Part shown: piece after piece, positions 1-9,599 of the stretch
How the letters are laid out: each line of letters begins with the position of its first letter
How positions within the stretch are numbered: the stretch's first letter is position 1
DNA from: Marinobacter sp.
Lineage (GTDB): Bacteria; Pseudomonadota; Gammaproteobacteria; Pseudomonadales; Oleiphilaceae
Direction: 5' to 3'
Length of the DNA stretch: 38,633 nucleotides
NCBI GenBank assembly: GCA_014359475.1
Contig: JACIZI010000032.1
Location: forward strand, 1 to 38,633
Notes under the pieces: generated by a model
What the model saw: only the letters and a program-made list of their open reading frames with translations
The model's database searches: none
What the model was told of the DNA's origin: nothing
Made by a program: the position numbers and the translations under genes

Positions 1-126
1 GGAAAGCGAGCGCAGATTTTCTGGATTTTGAGGCGCATAGTGGTTCTATGCAACGAAAAAGCCGGGAAATATGAGCCGTTTTCCCACCGGCGCAGTAGAT
101 TAGCCTTAAGTCCGACAGGCTGCTAG
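1..126. mobile_element. Left copy of 126-bp inverted terminal repeat (probable IS end)
   Basis: Bases 1-126 are the exact reverse complement of 38497-38622. The inward border reads GACAGGCTG followed by CTAG. The arm contains a small palindrome (GCATAG, loop TGGTT, CTATGC at about 35-51). No complete transposase gene is visible, so the rest of the element lies outside the window. An insertion sequence end is inferred from the length, perfect identity and position at both borders. The IS family is not assigned. One reading frame stays open to a stop at 124-126, but I do not recognise the peptide. Confidence 0.65.
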
Positions 127-154
127 GCATTATTGCAGCTAAGGGAGGAACGCT

Positions 155-760
155 ATGGCACCGTCGGCACAATTGATCTGCACACTGGGCCGTATTGATA
201 AGGCCAATCAGGCGGATCCAAACAGTGAAGATTGCGATGGGAAACCCCTGCCCAGGGAATACGCCTACAGTCAGCATATGACCCGGTGGCTCCACACTCT
301 GGATCCGGAGCCTGCGGAGCGCATGGAAATCGCCTGTCGTGCCCAGCACATTGAGCGGTGGACAATGCCGAGATCGGATTTTCCGGAAGGCCGCAAGGGG
401 TACTACGAGTGGCGCCAGGCCTGCGGGCGCATGCATGGCCGCCGCGCTGCCGAGCTTATGGCAGAGTGCGGCTATCCTGATGAAGAATGCAGAAAGGTGG
501 AAACCATTCTCACCAAGCGTCAGCTGCTTCAGGATCCGGATACCCAGTTACTGGAAGATGTTGCTTGCCTGGTGTTTCTGGAACGTTACTTTGCCGGTTT
601 CTATGAAGAAAATGCCGACTTCGACAAGGAGAAGTGGTTGCGCATTGTGCGGCGCACCTGGGGCAAGATGACCCACCGGGGGCATGAGCATGCCCTTAAA
701 CTGGCGGAGGGCATGCCGCCCCATCTTCTGGCGCTGCTTCAGGAAGCCCTGTCGAAATAA
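155..760 (+). CDS. DUF4202 family protein
   Basis: A 201-residue cytoplasmic protein that I recognise as the DUF4202 family, of unknown function. The family pattern is visible: an N-terminal segment with DPN, then A-R-A-Q-H-I-E-R-W near residue 62, the segment Y-Y-E-W-R, and a C-terminal L-E-D-V-A-C-L-V-F-L-E stretch followed by K-M-T-H-R-G-H. The conserved His and Asp residues recall an HD-type metal fold, but no reaction is known to me. The start is well supported by a GGGAGGA ribosome site 8 bases upstream. The gene begins only 28 bases after the inverted repeat at the left border, so its native promoter has probably been displaced. It runs convergently toward trpC with 54 bases between the stops. 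Confidence 0.85.
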   Translation: MAPSAQLICTLGRIDKANQADPNSEDCDGKPLPREYAYSQHMTRWLHTLDPEPAERMEIACRAQHIERWTMPRSDFPEGRKGYYEWRQACGRMHGRRAAELMAECGYPDEECRKVETILTKRQLLQDPDTQLLEDVACLVFLERYFAGFYEENADFDKEKWLRIVRRTWGKMTHRGHEHALKLAEGMPPHLLALLQEALSK

Positions 761-814
761 CCGGGCCCTGGTTCCCGGTCGATACTGTCTGTTCCTGCCA
801 ATGAGATGCGTCAA

Positions 815-1627
815 TCAACTGAAGAATTCCCGGAGTTTTTCGCCTGGTTCCGGTGCCCGCATGAAAGACTCTCCGATCAGAAAGCCGTAGATGCCCCGCC
901 GGGTCATGGCCTGCACGTCCTCCCGGCTCATGATGCCGCTTTCGGTAATGGTCAGCCGTTCGTTGCTGATGTGCTGGTGCAGGTTGAAGGTGGTATCCAG
1001 TGATACGTCGAAGGTGTGCAGGTTGCGGTTGTTGATGCCCACCAGCGGGGTGGTGAGGGTGAGGGCATCCTCCATTTCTTCGCCATTGTGCACTTCGACC
1101 AGTACGTCCAGGCCGATGTCATGGGCGATGCCTTCCAGCTCCTGCATCTGGTCTTTGCTGAGGCAGGCGGCGATCAGCAGAATGCAGTCCGCTCCGATGG
1201 CGCGGCTTTCGTAGACCTGATAGGGGGCCACCATGAAGTCCTTGCGGAGCACCGGCAGGCTGCAGGCACCTCTGGCCTGTTGCAGGTAGTCTTCGTGGCC
1301 CTGGAAGAAGTCGCGATCGGTGAGGACGGACAGGCAGGTAGCGCCTCCTGCTTGATAGCTTTCGGCGATGGCGGCCGGGTCGAAGGGGTCGCGCAGGATG
1401 CCTTTGCTGGGGGAGGCTTTTTTTATTTCGGCGATGACCGCAGGCTGTTTTGCCTGGATGCGCTGGTCCATGGCATCGGCGAAGCCCCGGCTCGGAGGCT
1501 GGTCGCCGGCTCTGGCGCGCAGGTCGGCTTCGCTGGCCTTGGGTTTGCGTTCGTCGATTTCCTGCCATTTGCGGTCGACGATTTTGCGCAAAATGGTGGG
1601 TGTACGATCGTTATGTCTGTCTGTCAT
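815..1627 (-). CDS. trpC: Indole-3-glycerol phosphate synthase
   Basis: Converts carboxyphenylamino-deoxyribulose phosphate to indole-3-glycerol phosphate in tryptophan synthesis. The protein has 270 residues and is the single-domain TrpC form, not fused to TrpF. Visible family motifs are [13 protein letters not shown] at 64-76 (substrate-binding lysine and SPSKG), L-R-K-D-F at 127-131 (catalytic lysine), L-V-E-V-H at 176-180, G-I-N-N-R-N at 197-202 and T-E-S-G-I at 228-232. A longer in-frame start at 1756 exists, but the 43 extra residues are translated from the palindromic repeat at 1653-1770, so the ATG at 1627 is preferred. It is the last gene of trpEGDC, separated from trpD by 193 bases, which is unusual. 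Confidence 0.97.
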   Translation of the reverse strand: MTDRHNDRTPTILRKIVDRKWQEIDERKPKASEADLRARAGDQPPSRGFADAMDQRIQAKQPAVIAEIKKASPSKGILRDPFDPAAIAESYQAGGATCLSVLTDRDFFQGHEDYLQQARGACSLPVLRKDFMVAPYQVYESRAIGADCILLIAACLSKDQMQELEGIAHDIGLDVLVEVHNGEEMEDALTLTTPLVGINNRNLHTFDVSLDTTFNLHQHISNERLTITESGIMSREDVQAMTRRGIYGFLIGESFMRAPEPGEKLREFFS

Positions 1628-1652
1628 TTCTCTATGGGTCCAGTGGGTGCTG

Positions 1653-1770
1653 GAACCGCCGGGCGGGTGGCGCTTTCCGGAACACGCCCGTAAACCCGTC
1701 CATGGGGGGCTCGTATCGCGCCATCCCTGGCGCTCCACGGTTCCGGAAAGCGCCACACGCCCACCGGTTC
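1653..1770. repeat. Palindromic repeat element inside the trpD-trpC gap
   Basis: Two 30-base arms, 1653-1682 and 1741-1770, are inverted copies with 27 of 30 positions matching; both carry GGCGCTTTCCGGAA or its complement. The 58-base centre contains CCATCCCTGG and GTCCATGG. The element at 19566-19663 has the same design and shares core words in its centre, so the two are copies of one dispersed family. In the trp transcript this would fold into a long hairpin between trpD and trpC. Confidence 0.75.
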
Positions 1771-1820
1771 ATCCGGCTTGGGTATGGTCTGCCCGGGATC
1801 GCATTGATTCTCTGCCGGTT

Positions 1821-2852
1821 TCAATCAAAACAGTGCGAAAAATCCGCCAGTTCGGACATCTTGCCTGCCGCCAGCCCGGAGCCCATGGCATCCAGGGCCA
1901 TGTCCACGCCGGCTTTGGCAGTGTCTGCCAGGCCGGCGACGTAGATGGCTGCGCCGGCGTTGAGGGCGATCAGGTCGCGGGCTTTTTCGGCGGTTTCGTC
2001 GTGGCCGGTGCCGAAGGCGGCTTTGATCAGGGCCAGGGATTCGTCCGAAGATTCAACGCTCAGCCCCACCAGTGACTGGCTCTTGATGCCCAGGTCTTCC
2101 GGGGTGATGTCGTATTCGGTGATTTCGCCGTTTTTCAGTTCCGCCACGTGGGTGGGGCTGGCCAGGCTGATTTCGTCCAGGCCGTCTTTGGCATGCACCA
2201 CCATGATGTGTTCGGCGCCCAGGCGGTGAAGCACTTCCGCCATGGGGCGGCAGAGTTCGCGGGTGAATACGCCCACCAGCTGGCGTTTGACCCCGGCCGG
2301 GTTGGTCATGGGGCCGAGGATGTTGAAGATGGTGCGGCAGCCCAGCTCCTTGCGGGCACGGATGGCGTGTTTCATGGCGCTGTGGTGGGCCGGGGCGAAC
2401 ATGAAGCCGACGCCGATCTGTTCCACGCAGCGGGCGACCTGTTCCGGGGTCATGTCCAGGTTTACACCGGCTTTTTCGATCAGATCGGCACTGCCACTGC
2501 TTGAAGAGACGCCGCGGTTGCCGTGCTTGGCCACGGCACCGCCGGCGGCGGCCACGACGAAGGCGGAGGCGGACGAGACGTTGAACAGGTTGGCACCGTC
2601 GCCGCCGGTGCCGACGACGTCCACCATGTTGTCGGCCTTGACGGTGACACCGGTGGCCAGTTCCCGCATGACTTCGGTGGCCCCGGTGATTTCGTCGATG
2701 GTCTCGCTTTTCAGGCGCAGGCCCATCAGGAAGGCACCGATCTGTGCGTCGGTGGCTTCACCCTGCATCACCAGGCGCATGACATCTTTCATCTCGTCCC
2801 GGCTCAGGTCGAGATTGGAGGCGATGCGGTTGAGGGCTTCTTTCATGTTCAT
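1821..2852 (-). CDS. trpD: Anthranilate phosphoribosyltransferase
   Basis: Transfers phosphoribose from PRPP to anthranilate, the second step of tryptophan synthesis. The 343-residue length is normal. The phosphoribosyltransferase signatures are present: G-T-G-G-D-G at 81-86, N-V-S-S-A-S at 91-96 and K-H-G-N-R-G-V-S-S at 109-117, with H-H-S-A and R-x-E-L-G in the following anthranilate-binding part and L-G-P-M-T-N-P about residue 180. The start overlaps the usual operon pattern: trpG stops 2 bases upstream and a GAGG lies 9 bases before the first ATG. A second ATG two codons later (2846) is a possible alternative. Confidence 0.97.
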   Translation of the reverse strand: MNMKEALNRIASNLDLSRDEMKDVMRLVMQGEATDAQIGAFLMGLRLKSETIDEITGATEVMRELATGVTVKADNMVDVVGTGGDGANLFNVSSASAFVVAAAGGAVAKHGNRGVSSSSGSADLIEKAGVNLDMTPEQVARCVEQIGVGFMFAPAHHSAMKHAIRARKELGCRTIFNILGPMTNPAGVKRQLVGVFTRELCRPMAEVLHRLGAEHIMVVHAKDGLDEISLASPTHVAELKNGEITEYDITPEDLGIKSQSLVGLSVESSDESLALIKAAFGTGHDETAEKARDLIALNAGAAIYVAGLADTAKAGVDMALDAMGSGLAAGKMSELADFSHCFD

Positions 2853-2854
2853 GG

Positions 2855-3448
2855 TCAGCCGGCCTCGTGTGTTTGTTTGAGGAAATTGCGAAGTAATTCG
2901 TGCCCCTGTTCGGTCATGATGGACTCGGGATGAAACTGTACCCCTTGAATGGGCAGGTTTTTATGGCGCACTCCCATGATTTCTTCCACCGAGCCGTCGC
3001 GGTTGCGGGTCCAGGCGGTGACTTCCAGGCAGTCCGGCAGGGAGCTCTTGTCGATCACCAGGCTGTGGTAGCGAGTGGCCTGCAGCGGGTTGCTCAGGCC
3101 ACGGAAGACACCCTGGTCCTCGTGGTAAACCGGGGACACCTTGCCGTGCATGACCCGGCCGGCACGGATGATATTGCCGCCGTAGACCTGACCGATGGCC
3201 TGGTGGCCCAGGCAGATGCCGAGAATCGGCAGCTTGCCCGCAAAGTGACGGATGGCCGTCATGGAAATGCCCGCTTCGTTCGGGGTACAGGGGCCGGGCG
3301 AGATCACCAGCCGCTCCGGGTCCAGGGCCTCGATTTCCTCCACCGTGATCTCGTCGTTGCGGTAAACCTGCACCTCGGCACCCAGTTCTGCCAGGTACTG
3401 GACCACGTTGTAGGTGAAGGAGTCGTAGTTGTCGATCATCAGTAACAT
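2855..3448 (-). CDS. trpG: Anthranilate synthase glutamine amidotransferase subunit
   Basis: A 197-residue class I glutamine amidotransferase that supplies ammonia to TrpE. The catalytic triad is visible: Cys79 in G-I-C-L-G-H-Q, and His173 and Glu175 in F-H-P-E-S. The oxyanion-hole segment S-P-G-P-C-T-P lies at 50-56. It starts 15 bases after the trpE stop and ends 2 bases before the trpD start, so it is translated as part of one operon. The same subunit can serve para-aminobenzoate synthase (PabA) in relatives; the position in the trp operon supports the TrpG role. Confidence 0.96.
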   Translation of the reverse strand: MLLMIDNYDSFTYNVVQYLAELGAEVQVYRNDEITVEEIEALDPERLVISPGPCTPNEAGISMTAIRHFAGKLPILGICLGHQAIGQVYGGNIIRAGRVMHGKVSPVYHEDQGVFRGLSNPLQATRYHSLVIDKSSLPDCLEVTAWTRNRDGSVEEIMGVRHKNLPIQGVQFHPESIMTEQGHELLRNFLKQTHEAG

Positions 3449-3463
3449 GTGATTACCCCCGCC

Positions 3464-4951
3464 TCAGTGGTCGAAATCGTTGTAGGTCATGGCCACTGCC
3501 CGGAAGATGGCGCGGCCCTTGTTCATGGTTTCTTTCCACTCGAGGCGTGGCACCGAGTCGGCGACGATGCCGGCTCCGGCCTGGATATGCAGCGTGTTGT
3601 CCTTGATCACCGCCGTGCGGATGGCGATGGCGGTGTCCATGTTGCCGTTGAACGACAGGTAACCCACTGCACCGCCGTAGACACCGCGCTTTACCGGCTC
3701 CAGTTCGTCGATAATTTCCATCGCGCGAATTTTCGGGGCGCCGCTCAGAGTGCCGGCGGGCAGGGTGGCGCGCAGTACGTCCAGGCAGCTGGTGCCCTGT
3801 TTCAGCCGGCCAGTGACGTTGGAGACAATGTGCATCACGTGGGAATAGCGCTCCACAATCATCTTGTCCGTCAGTTTCACGGTGCCGGTTTCCGATACCC
3901 GGCCGGCATCGTTGCGGCCCAGGTCAATCAGCATCAGGTGTTCGGCGATCTCTTTCGGGTCTGCCAGCAATTCCTTTTCCAGGGCCTTGTCCTCGGCATC
4001 GGTGGCTCCGCGCTTGCGGGTACCGGCGATGGGCCGCACGGTGACTTCTTCATCTTCCACCCGGGCGAGGATTTCCGGAGAGGAACCGACGATGTGGAAG
4101 TCGTCCAGGTCCAGGAAATACATGTACGGCGATGGGTTCAGTACCCGCAGGGACCGGTACAGGTTCAGGGGTGGTGCCTCGAAGGGGATCGACATGCGCT
4201 GGGAGATGACGGTCTGCATCACGTCTCCGTCCAGTACATAGCCCTTGATCTTGTCCACGGCGGCCTCGTATTTGTCCTGGCTGAAGCCGGACACAAAGTC
4301 GCTTTCGTCCACCGTCTTGCCCCGCAGATGTTCCGGAGTGCGGGGCGCATCCGCGGTCTGGCGGTGCAGGCGGTTTTCCAGTTCGTCGATGCGTGCCTGG
4401 GCACTGTCAAACGCGCCGTCCACGGATGGATCCACGTGCACAATCAGGTGCAGCTTGCCCCGCAGGTTGTCGAATACGACGATTTCGTCGGACACCATCA
4501 GCAGGATGTCCGGGGTGCCGATCTGGTCTTGCGGACAGCTGTCCTTCAGGCGTTTCTCGATATAACGCACGGAATCGTAGCCGAAGTAACCCACCAGGCC
4601 GCCGTTAAAGCGGGGCAGTTCCGGCAGGTCCGGAGCGTTGAACCGTTGCTGATAGCCTTCCACAAAGGCGAGTGGGTCGTCCGCTTCGGTTTCCTCCACC
4701 ACTTCACCCTGGCGAATGATCTGTACGGTGTTGCCGAATACTTTCAGCAGTTCCCGGGTGGGCAGGCCGATGATGGAGTAGCGGCCCCATTTTTCACCGC
4801 CCTGCACGGACTCGAACAGGTAGGAATAGGGCCCGCTGGCCAGTTTCAGATAGGTGCTGAGGGGGGTGTCCAGGTCGGCGAGAACTTCCCGGTATACAGG
4901 GATCCGGTTAAAACCTGCCTGGGCAAGCTCGGTATATTGCTCGGGTGTCAT
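3464..4951 (-). CDS. trpE: Anthranilate synthase component I
   Basis: Makes anthranilate from chorismate, using ammonia from TrpG; first committed step to tryptophan. The protein has 495 residues from the ATG at 4951, which has AGGA 9 bases upstream; a longer frame to 4999 adds 16 residues without a good ribosome site. The N-terminal half carries the regulatory region, with Y-L-F-E-S in the place of the usual tryptophan-binding L-L-E-S. The C-terminal chorismate-binding half has [26 protein letters not shown] and Y-G-G-A-V-G-Y. It is separated from the upstream gph by 241 bases, room for a promoter or leader, but I see no clear attenuator. Confidence 0.97.
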   Translation of the reverse strand: MTPEQYTELAQAGFNRIPVYREVLADLDTPLSTYLKLASGPYSYLFESVQGGEKWGRYSIIGLPTRELLKVFGNTVQIIRQGEVVEETEADDPLAFVEGYQQRFNAPDLPELPRFNGGLVGYFGYDSVRYIEKRLKDSCPQDQIGTPDILLMVSDEIVVFDNLRGKLHLIVHVDPSVDGAFDSAQARIDELENRLHRQTADAPRTPEHLRGKTVDESDFVSGFSQDKYEAAVDKIKGYVLDGDVMQTVISQRMSIPFEAPPLNLYRSLRVLNPSPYMYFLDLDDFHIVGSSPEILARVEDEEVTVRPIAGTRKRGATDAEDKALEKELLADPKEIAEHLMLIDLGRNDAGRVSETGTVKLTDKMIVERYSHVMHIVSNVTGRLKQGTSCLDVLRATLPAGTLSGAPKIRAMEIIDELEPVKRGVYGGAVGYLSFNGNMDTAIAIRTAVIKDNTLHIQAGAGIVADSVPRLEWKETMNKGRAIFRAVAMTYNDFDH

Positions 4952-5192
4952 GGAATCATTCCTGAATTCTGATCTGCGATGGCCCGTGGTACGCCCCACG
5001 CGGGGTATCCGGGCTGGTTATCTGGCGCGTACACGTGTCCGTGTGCCGCCGGGCTGTGTGTTCAGCCAGTGCGCCATCGCCACCATCGTGTTGCGCGGGT
5101 TGCCAGAACGCCTCGCGCTGCAGTCAGATTCAGTCCCTGCACGGCAGGAATCTCCCGATACCAAGTGTTCAAGATGAAAATCCTCACCGAGC

Positions 5193-5882
5193 TTACAAAA
5201 GCTGGACCAGGGAATCAACTACAGCGTGGGCACCCAGTGAATCAATCGGGGCACCGTAGTTGTATCCGTACCGCACCGCCACACAGGGAATACCCGCGGC
5301 CAGAGCCGCCTCCACGTCCGTGACCGAATCGCCCACCATGACCGTCGTGCCCCGGGAGCCGCCCAGGGTCGTCATGGCGTACAGCAAGGGTTCCGGGCTG
5401 GGCTTGCGCTCCGGCAGGCTGTCGCCGCCCACGGCGAGGTCCACCCATGGCATCAGGCCGAGCCGGGTCAGCAAGGGTTCAATGTAGCGCTGCGGCTTGT
5501 TGGTCACTACTGCCAGCTTGCAACCATGGGTCTTGAGCTGTTCAAGGCATTCCCTGACGCCGGGATAGACACGGGCATGTTGCCCGTTCAGGTGTTCGTA
5601 GGCCCGGTAAAAAAGCGTCTCGGCATCCGCAAACAGGGCGTCGTCGCGCTCACTGGCCGGTTCCCAGTCCGTTTTTCCGGCCAGGGCGCGCCGCACCAGT
5701 ATGGGAGAGCCGTTGCCGACCCACTGCCGTACATTCTCCAGGCCCGCCTTGCGACGGCCCAGTTGTTCCAGCATCTGGTCAACCGCCGCCGCCAGGTCCG
5801 GGGCGCTGTCTACCAGGGTGCCATCCAGGTCAAACAGGGCCAGTCGGGGCCAGCGTGCGTTGAAGAGCCCGTTCAGACTCAT
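5193..5882 (-). CDS. gph: Phosphoglycolate phosphatase
   Basis: HAD-superfamily hydrolase of 229 residues that removes phosphate from 2-phosphoglycolate, a by-product of DNA repair and oxygenase chemistry. Motif I is D-L-D-G-T-L with the nucleophile Asp18 and acid/base Asp20; motif II is V-V-T-N-K-P near residue 125; motif III/IV is the K-P near 164 and V-G-D-S-V-T-D-V near 187. The start overlaps the rpe stop (ATGA), which indicates translational coupling. The order rpe-gph-trpE is typical of Pseudomonas-like genomes. Other HAD phosphatases such as MupP are similar in sequence, but the context favours Gph. Confidence 0.92.
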   Translation of the reverse strand: MSLNGLFNARWPRLALFDLDGTLVDSAPDLAAAVDQMLEQLGRRKAGLENVRQWVGNGSPILVRRALAGKTDWEPASERDDALFADAETLFYRAYEHLNGQHARVYPGVRECLEQLKTHGCKLAVVTNKPQRYIEPLLTRLGLMPWVDLAVGGDSLPERKPSPEPLLYAMTTLGGSRGTTVMVGDSVTDVEAALAAGIPCVAVRYGYNYGAPIDSLGAHAVVDSLVQLL

Positions 5883-6565
5883 TTTTCACGGTCCTGACGG
5901 GCAAGCTCGAGCTGTTCGCGCATGCCGTCGATGGTGGCCTTGTAGTCGTCAGTGTTGAAAATGGCCGAGCCGGCCACGAAAGTATCGGCACCGGCGGCGG
6001 CAATCTCGCGGATATTGTCGGCTTTTACGCCACCGTCCACTTCCAGCCGGATGTTGCGTCCGCTGGCATCAATGCGCTCTCGCACCTGGCGGATCTTGTC
6101 CATGGTGCCGGGGATGAACGTCTGGCCGCCGAACCCCGGGTTCACGGACATCAGCAGAATCATGTCCAGTTTGTCCATCACGTGGTCCAGGTAGTGCAGG
6201 GGCGTAGCCGGGTTGAATACCAGGCCGGCCTTGCAGCCACCCTCGCGGATCAGTTGCAGGGAGCGGTCAATGTGGTTGCTGGCTTCCGGATGGAAAGTAA
6301 TGTAGCTGGCACCCGCATCGGCGAACATGCGGATCAGGTCGTCCACCGGAGAGACCATCAGGTGCACATCGATGGGGGCGGTAACCCCGTGCCTGCGCAG
6401 CGCCTCGCAGACCATCGGGCCAATGGTGAGGTTGGGCACGTAGTGGTTGTCCATGACATCGAAATGCACAATGTCGGCACCGGCAGCCAGAACATTGTCG
6501 ACTTCCTCACCCAGCCGGGCAAAATCGGCGGACAGGATGGACGGGGCAATCTGATAGGGGTTCAT
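5879..6565 (-). CDS. rpe: Ribulose-phosphate 3-epimerase
   Basis: Interconverts ribulose 5-phosphate and xylulose 5-phosphate in the pentose phosphate pathway. The protein has 228 residues. Visible family features are I-A-P-S-I-L-S-A-D near the N-terminus, the metal-site residues His34 and Asp36 in [21 protein letters not shown] and E-V-D-G-G-V. The ATG at 6565 is chosen because homology begins there and GAGAGA precedes it; a longer frame to 6667 adds 34 unrelated residues. It is the first gene of the rpe-gph pair and is divergent from the DUF3530 gene at 6660. Confidence 0.97.
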   Translation of the reverse strand: MNPYQIAPSILSADFARLGEEVDNVLAAGADIVHFDVMDNHYVPNLTIGPMVCEALRRHGVTAPIDVHLMVSPVDDLIRMFADAGASYITFHPEASNHIDRSLQLIREGGCKAGLVFNPATPLHYLDHVMDKLDMILLMSVNPGFGGQTFIPGTMDKIRQVRERIDASGRNIRLEVDGGVKADNIREIAAAGADTFVAGSAIFNTDDYKATIDGMREQLELARQDREK

Positions 6566-6659
6566 ACGACTCTCTCGGCAACGACAGTTAATGGATACTG
6601 ACCAGTCGGGACTGAAGGTGATGTACTGCGCTATTCTAACAGTTTGACGGGATATTTTC

Positions 6660-7679
6660 GTGATCAAAAGAGCGCATTCGGTGATTGAAAAAATTTATTC
6701 GGGGATGAAAGCGGCGCTGTTGCTGGCTTGCCTGGGGCTGGCCTGGCCCGCCCATGCCCAGCAGGATGAACGGGCGGAAGGCACCCGGCCCGACACAGGG
6801 CCGGCAGAGCCCACGGGTGATGCCGGGGCTGCTGAAAAACGTTACATCATCAGCAGCGGGCCAGACGAGGAAAACCTCGCTGGCCGCTGGTCTGACCGGA
6901 CCCTGTGGCTGGAACTGGAGGGTGGCCCCCGGGCTCTGGCATTGCTGACCCGTGAACAGGATGTCCCCGCCCGTGGAGCCCTGTTGGTGCTGGCCAACGA
7001 AGGGGATACACCCGCCGCCGGTATGGCGGGAGCTCTGCATGAGCCGATGGCCAGGGCCGGCTGGGCGGTCATGTCACTGGGGCTGGCCCGGCTGCCGGTG
7101 GCGGTGGCGTACAGCCGTCGGCAAACGGCGGCCGGGGTTGCTGGACAGCAGGCGGCTGTCGGAGATCAGGGGAATGCAACGGATGCCGGAAGTGAAGAGG
7201 GTGCAGCGAATGCCGGCGGTGAGCAGGTAATGATTGATGTGATCGAGGAGATGTCAGCAGAATCCCCGGCGGAAGATTACCGGGCGCGGGTGCAGGCCAG
7301 CCTGGATGCGGCAGTGCAACGACTCACGGATGAGGGTTACGAAAGGATTGTGCTGGCGGGCGTTGGTCGGGCAGCGGGCCATGTAACCCGCTACAGTGTC
7401 GGCTCGGGCCGGGCGGCTGCCCTGGTCTGGATTGCGCCGGAGTTTTCCGGCACCGCTGAGCCGGTCAGTGAATGGCTTGGCGGTAAGGGTGACTGGCCGC
7501 TGCTGGATCTTCACAACCCCGGTGCCGGCGAACAGGTAAGGGAGCGGCAGGCGCTGATTCGGCGGGCGGGCATTGCCGGTTATCGCCCCATTACGGTAAT
7601 TGCCGGAGATCCACCGGCGGCGGAGCATGCCGGGGCGGTTGCCAGCATACTGGCGGCCGCCCTTGCCCGGGGGCAGTAG
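6660..7679 (+). CDS. DUF3530 family exported protein
   Basis: A 339-residue protein of the DUF3530 family, which has an alpha/beta-hydrolase-like fold but no established reaction. From the GTG at 6660 the protein has a positively charged lead; an internal ATG at 6705 would give a clean signal peptide ending A-H-A before Q-Q, so that start is a serious alternative and the mature protein is likely periplasmic. After the signal there is a low-complexity Glu/Gly/Ala/Pro stretch (about 35-60), and a second at about 155-190 (A-A-V-G-D-Q-G-N-A, then E-E-G-A-A-N-A-G-G). G-V-G-R-A-A-G-H near residue 240 may be the nucleophile-elbow region, but the usual G-x-S-x-G serine is not there. Confidence 0.8.
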   Translation: MIKRAHSVIEKIYSGMKAALLLACLGLAWPAHAQQDERAEGTRPDTGPAEPTGDAGAAEKRYIISSGPDEENLAGRWSDRTLWLELEGGPRALALLTREQDVPARGALLVLANEGDTPAAGMAGALHEPMARAGWAVMSLGLARLPVAVAYSRRQTAAGVAGQQAAVGDQGNATDAGSEEGAANAGGEQVMIDVIEEMSAESPAEDYRARVQASLDAAVQRLTDEGYERIVLAGVGRAAGHVTRYSVGSGRAAALVWIAPEFSGTAEPVSEWLGGKGDWPLLDLHNPGAGEQVRERQALIRRAGIAGYRPITVIAGDPPAAEHAGAVASILAAALARGQ

Positions 7680-7685
7680 CTGCTG

Positions 7686-8129
7686 TCAGTTCAGTTTTGC
7701 CCGCAGGGTTTCTACCCGCTCCCGGTTGACTCCGAAATCCGAATGTCCCACCCGGGAGGCTGAGCGAACTTCCAGCCCGTGCTCCGGCCGGTAGAGCACC
7801 TCCAGGTCGTCCACAAAACGCATCAGCAGGGACGTGGCTTCAAAGCGCAGGTAGTAGGGTTTTTCTTCCACCAGTTCGGTTCGCTTCATTGATGTGGCAG
7901 CGGCGATAATTGCCTGCTTTTGTTGCGGCCAGTCGCCGGTCAGCTGGAAATCATCCACCCGGTGACTGTCAGAACGGGCATCGGTCTTGACGCAGTTGGG
8001 GCTGTCCGGGCAGTCGGGAAGGCCCGACTGCAGCAGAGCCTGGTAGTCCCTTTCCGGCACGGAGCCGCAGCCGGCAAGCATCAGTGGTGTGAGCAGTATG
8101 GCGGCAAAGACGGTCCTGTTGCGTTGCAT
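7686..8129 (-). CDS. DUF1499 lipoprotein
   Basis: A 147-residue predicted lipoprotein of the DUF1499 family, function unknown. The signal peptide ends in a lipobox L-A-G-C with the modified Cys at residue 21, followed by Gly-Ser, which favours outer-membrane sorting. The body shows the family pattern C-P-D-S-P-N-C-V around residues 39-46, then a central A-x-x-M-x-R and the C-terminal S-R-V-G-H-S-D-F-G-V-N-R-x-R-V-E. The start at 8129 is supported by AGGGAG 6 bases upstream. It lies 46 bases downstream of the TerB/J-domain gene on the same strand, and its stop is 6 bases from the converging DUF3530 stop. Confidence 0.85.
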   Translation of the reverse strand: MQRNRTVFAAILLTPLMLAGCGSVPERDYQALLQSGLPDCPDSPNCVKTDARSDSHRVDDFQLTGDWPQQKQAIIAAATSMKRTELVEEKPYYLRFEATSLLMRFVDDLEVLYRPEHGLEVRSASRVGHSDFGVNRERVETLRAKLN

Positions 8130-8175
8130 GTTCGCTCCCTTAATGAAGTAAGTCGGGAAGAAGTATCTCTGGGAG

Positions 8176-8919
8176 TCAGTAGTGGCGTTTGATGATTTCC
8201 CAAGCTTGCTGGTAGCGCAACAGGCGGTCCTTGGCGAGGGCCCGCTGTGCGTCATCAAGGTTTTGCCTGGCCAGCTTGTCCGGATGGCACTGTGAAACTT
8301 TTTTCCGGTAGCTGCGCTTGATCTCCGCATAGGGTGTACGGCGGGTGACACCAATCAGTTCACAGGCCTGCTCCAGTGTGGTGGGTGCCGGTTGTGTTTC
8401 CGGCCGGGTGATCCAGGCCTTGCGGGCGTAACTTTCCAGAATGTCGTCACTGACCTCCGGTGGCAGACCCAGCTGATCCAGCGCATCCTCGTAACGATAG
8501 CGCCTGGCCTGGCCCGGACGACCGTGCAGTTGCGCGCCATGGCACAGGCAGATGGCAACCCGCAGGGCGGGCGATGGCCAGAGGGGGCGGGCTATTCTCA
8601 GTGTCAGGGCGCGAGGTGCTGGCAGTTTACTGACCAGTTTTCCGGCCTGAAAGCGTTTGATTGCGTGGCGGCGTTGCCGTTTCGACAGGCCCAGTGATTT
8701 CATCAGGGCCTCGGCAAAATGAATGTCCTTTTCCGAGACCCGGCCTTCTGATCTGGCGATGTAGCCCAGCATATAGAACAGCGCCGGGCGGCACCAGCGC
8801 GGCAGCCGGGTGCGGTATACCAGCTCCTGGGCCTGATGCCCGCAATGGCCCAGCTCTTCCAGCAACCGGGATAACTCGGAGTCCAGCCGGGACGGCAGGG
8901 ATGCCTGTTTTGAGCTCAT
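8176..8919 (-). CDS. TerB-like/J-domain protein (DjlA-like)
   Basis: A 247-residue protein with an N-terminal helical part resembling the TerB/DjlA central domain (about 40-130) and a C-terminal J domain whose His-Pro-Asp motif is at 212-214 within Q-C-H-P-D-K-L. J domains stimulate the ATPase of a DnaK-type chaperone. Unlike classic DjlA, no N-terminal membrane segment is visible, so a soluble location is inferred. The start codon overlaps the murU stop (ATGA), making it the third gene of amgK-murU-this gene. The same neighbour is seen beside amgK-murU in Pseudomonas, but I know of no tested link between the chaperone and sugar salvage. Confidence 0.8.
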   Translation of the reverse strand: MSSKQASLPSRLDSELSRLLEELGHCGHQAQELVYRTRLPRWCRPALFYMLGYIARSEGRVSEKDIHFAEALMKSLGLSKRQRRHAIKRFQAGKLVSKLPAPRALTLRIARPLWPSPALRVAICLCHGAQLHGRPGQARRYRYEDALDQLGLPPEVSDDILESYARKAWITRPETQPAPTTLEQACELIGVTRRTPYAEIKRSYRKKVSQCHPDKLARQNLDDAQRALAKDRLLRYQQAWEIIKRHY

Positions 8920-9599
8920 GGTCTGGTGTGTTCCTGCTCCAGAAGCGCCTCGAGCTGCCGCAGTCGTTCCGGGGTACCCACGTCGATCCAGTGCCCCCGG
9001 TGGTGGATGCCCCGGACCTGTTCCCGGTCCATGGCGTCACGCAGTACCGGGCCCAGTTTGCGGGTGCCCGCCGGCAGCTGCTCAAACAGTGAGCGGTGCA
9101 GCAGGCTGATACCTGCAAATGTCAGCCTGTCCGGACCGTCACGGGCTACCCGGCCGGAGGGCATCAGCTGGAAATCCCCCTCCGGGTGATGCTGCGGATT
9201 GTCTGTCAGTACCAGCAGGGCCCGGGCATCGGATGGTGGTGTAAGTTGCCGGGGGTCAAAATCGCTCCAGATATCTCCGTTGATCACCAGAAACCAGTCA
9301 CTGCCCTGTGTCAGCAAGGGCAGGGCACGGATGATGCCGCCGGCAGTTTCCAGTGGGGAACCCTCGGGGGAGTAGTCAATCTGCACATTCCAGGCACTGC
9401 CATCTCCCAGCCGGGCTTCGATTTTGTCTCCCAGCCAGGCATGGTTTATTACCAGCTGTCGGAACCCTGCTGCCCGCAGCTGCTTGATCTGGTGCAGTAT
9501 CAGCGGCTGACCACCGGCCTCCAGCAGGGGTTTCGGGGTGTGCAGGGTGAGGGGCCGCATCCTTTCTCCCTTGCCGGCTGCCAGAATCATCGCCTTCAC
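8916..9599 (-). CDS. murU: N-acetylmuramate alpha-1-phosphate uridylyltransferase
   Basis: Nucleotidyltransferase of 227 residues. The signature [13 protein letters not shown] is at residues 6-18, with T-P-K-P-L following and the metal-binding N-G-D-I-W near residue 110. In Pseudomonas putida MurU converts MurNAc 1-phosphate to UDP-MurNAc, recycling peptidoglycan sugar and bypassing the fosfomycin-sensitive MurA step. The assignment rests on the overlap with amgK upstream (ATGA), since sequence alone cannot separate MurU from other sugar-phosphate nucleotidyltransferases. No partner is missing: the kinase is next door, although no MupP phosphatase is in this operon. Confidence 0.9.
   Translation of the reverse strand: MKAMILAAGKGERMRPLTLHTPKPLLEAGGQPLILHQIKQLRAAGFRQLVINHAWLGDKIEARLGDGSAWNVQIDYSPEGSPLETAGGIIRALPLLTQGSDWFLVINGDIWSDFDPRQLTPPSDARALLVLTDNPQHHPEGDFQLMPSGRVARDGPDRLTFAGISLLHRSLFEQLPAGTRKLGPVLRDAMDREQVRGIHHRGHWIDVGTPERLRQLEALLEQEHTRP

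Noticed and set aside
761-814. Terminator between the DUF4202 gene and trpC
   Set aside because: ACCGGG and CCCGGT can pair, but the stem is only six bases with no T run, so I did not list it.
3449-4972. Long open frame on the strand opposite trpE
   Set aside because: It is a shadow of high GC third positions in trpE; no start signal and no recognisable protein. The same holds for the long frame opposite surA (13347-14426).
4952-5192. Possible trp attenuator with leader peptide between gph and trpE
   Set aside because: A short frame starting at 5086 (minus) contains only one Trp codon and has no ribosome site, and the GC-rich hairpin near 4990-5005 has no T run.
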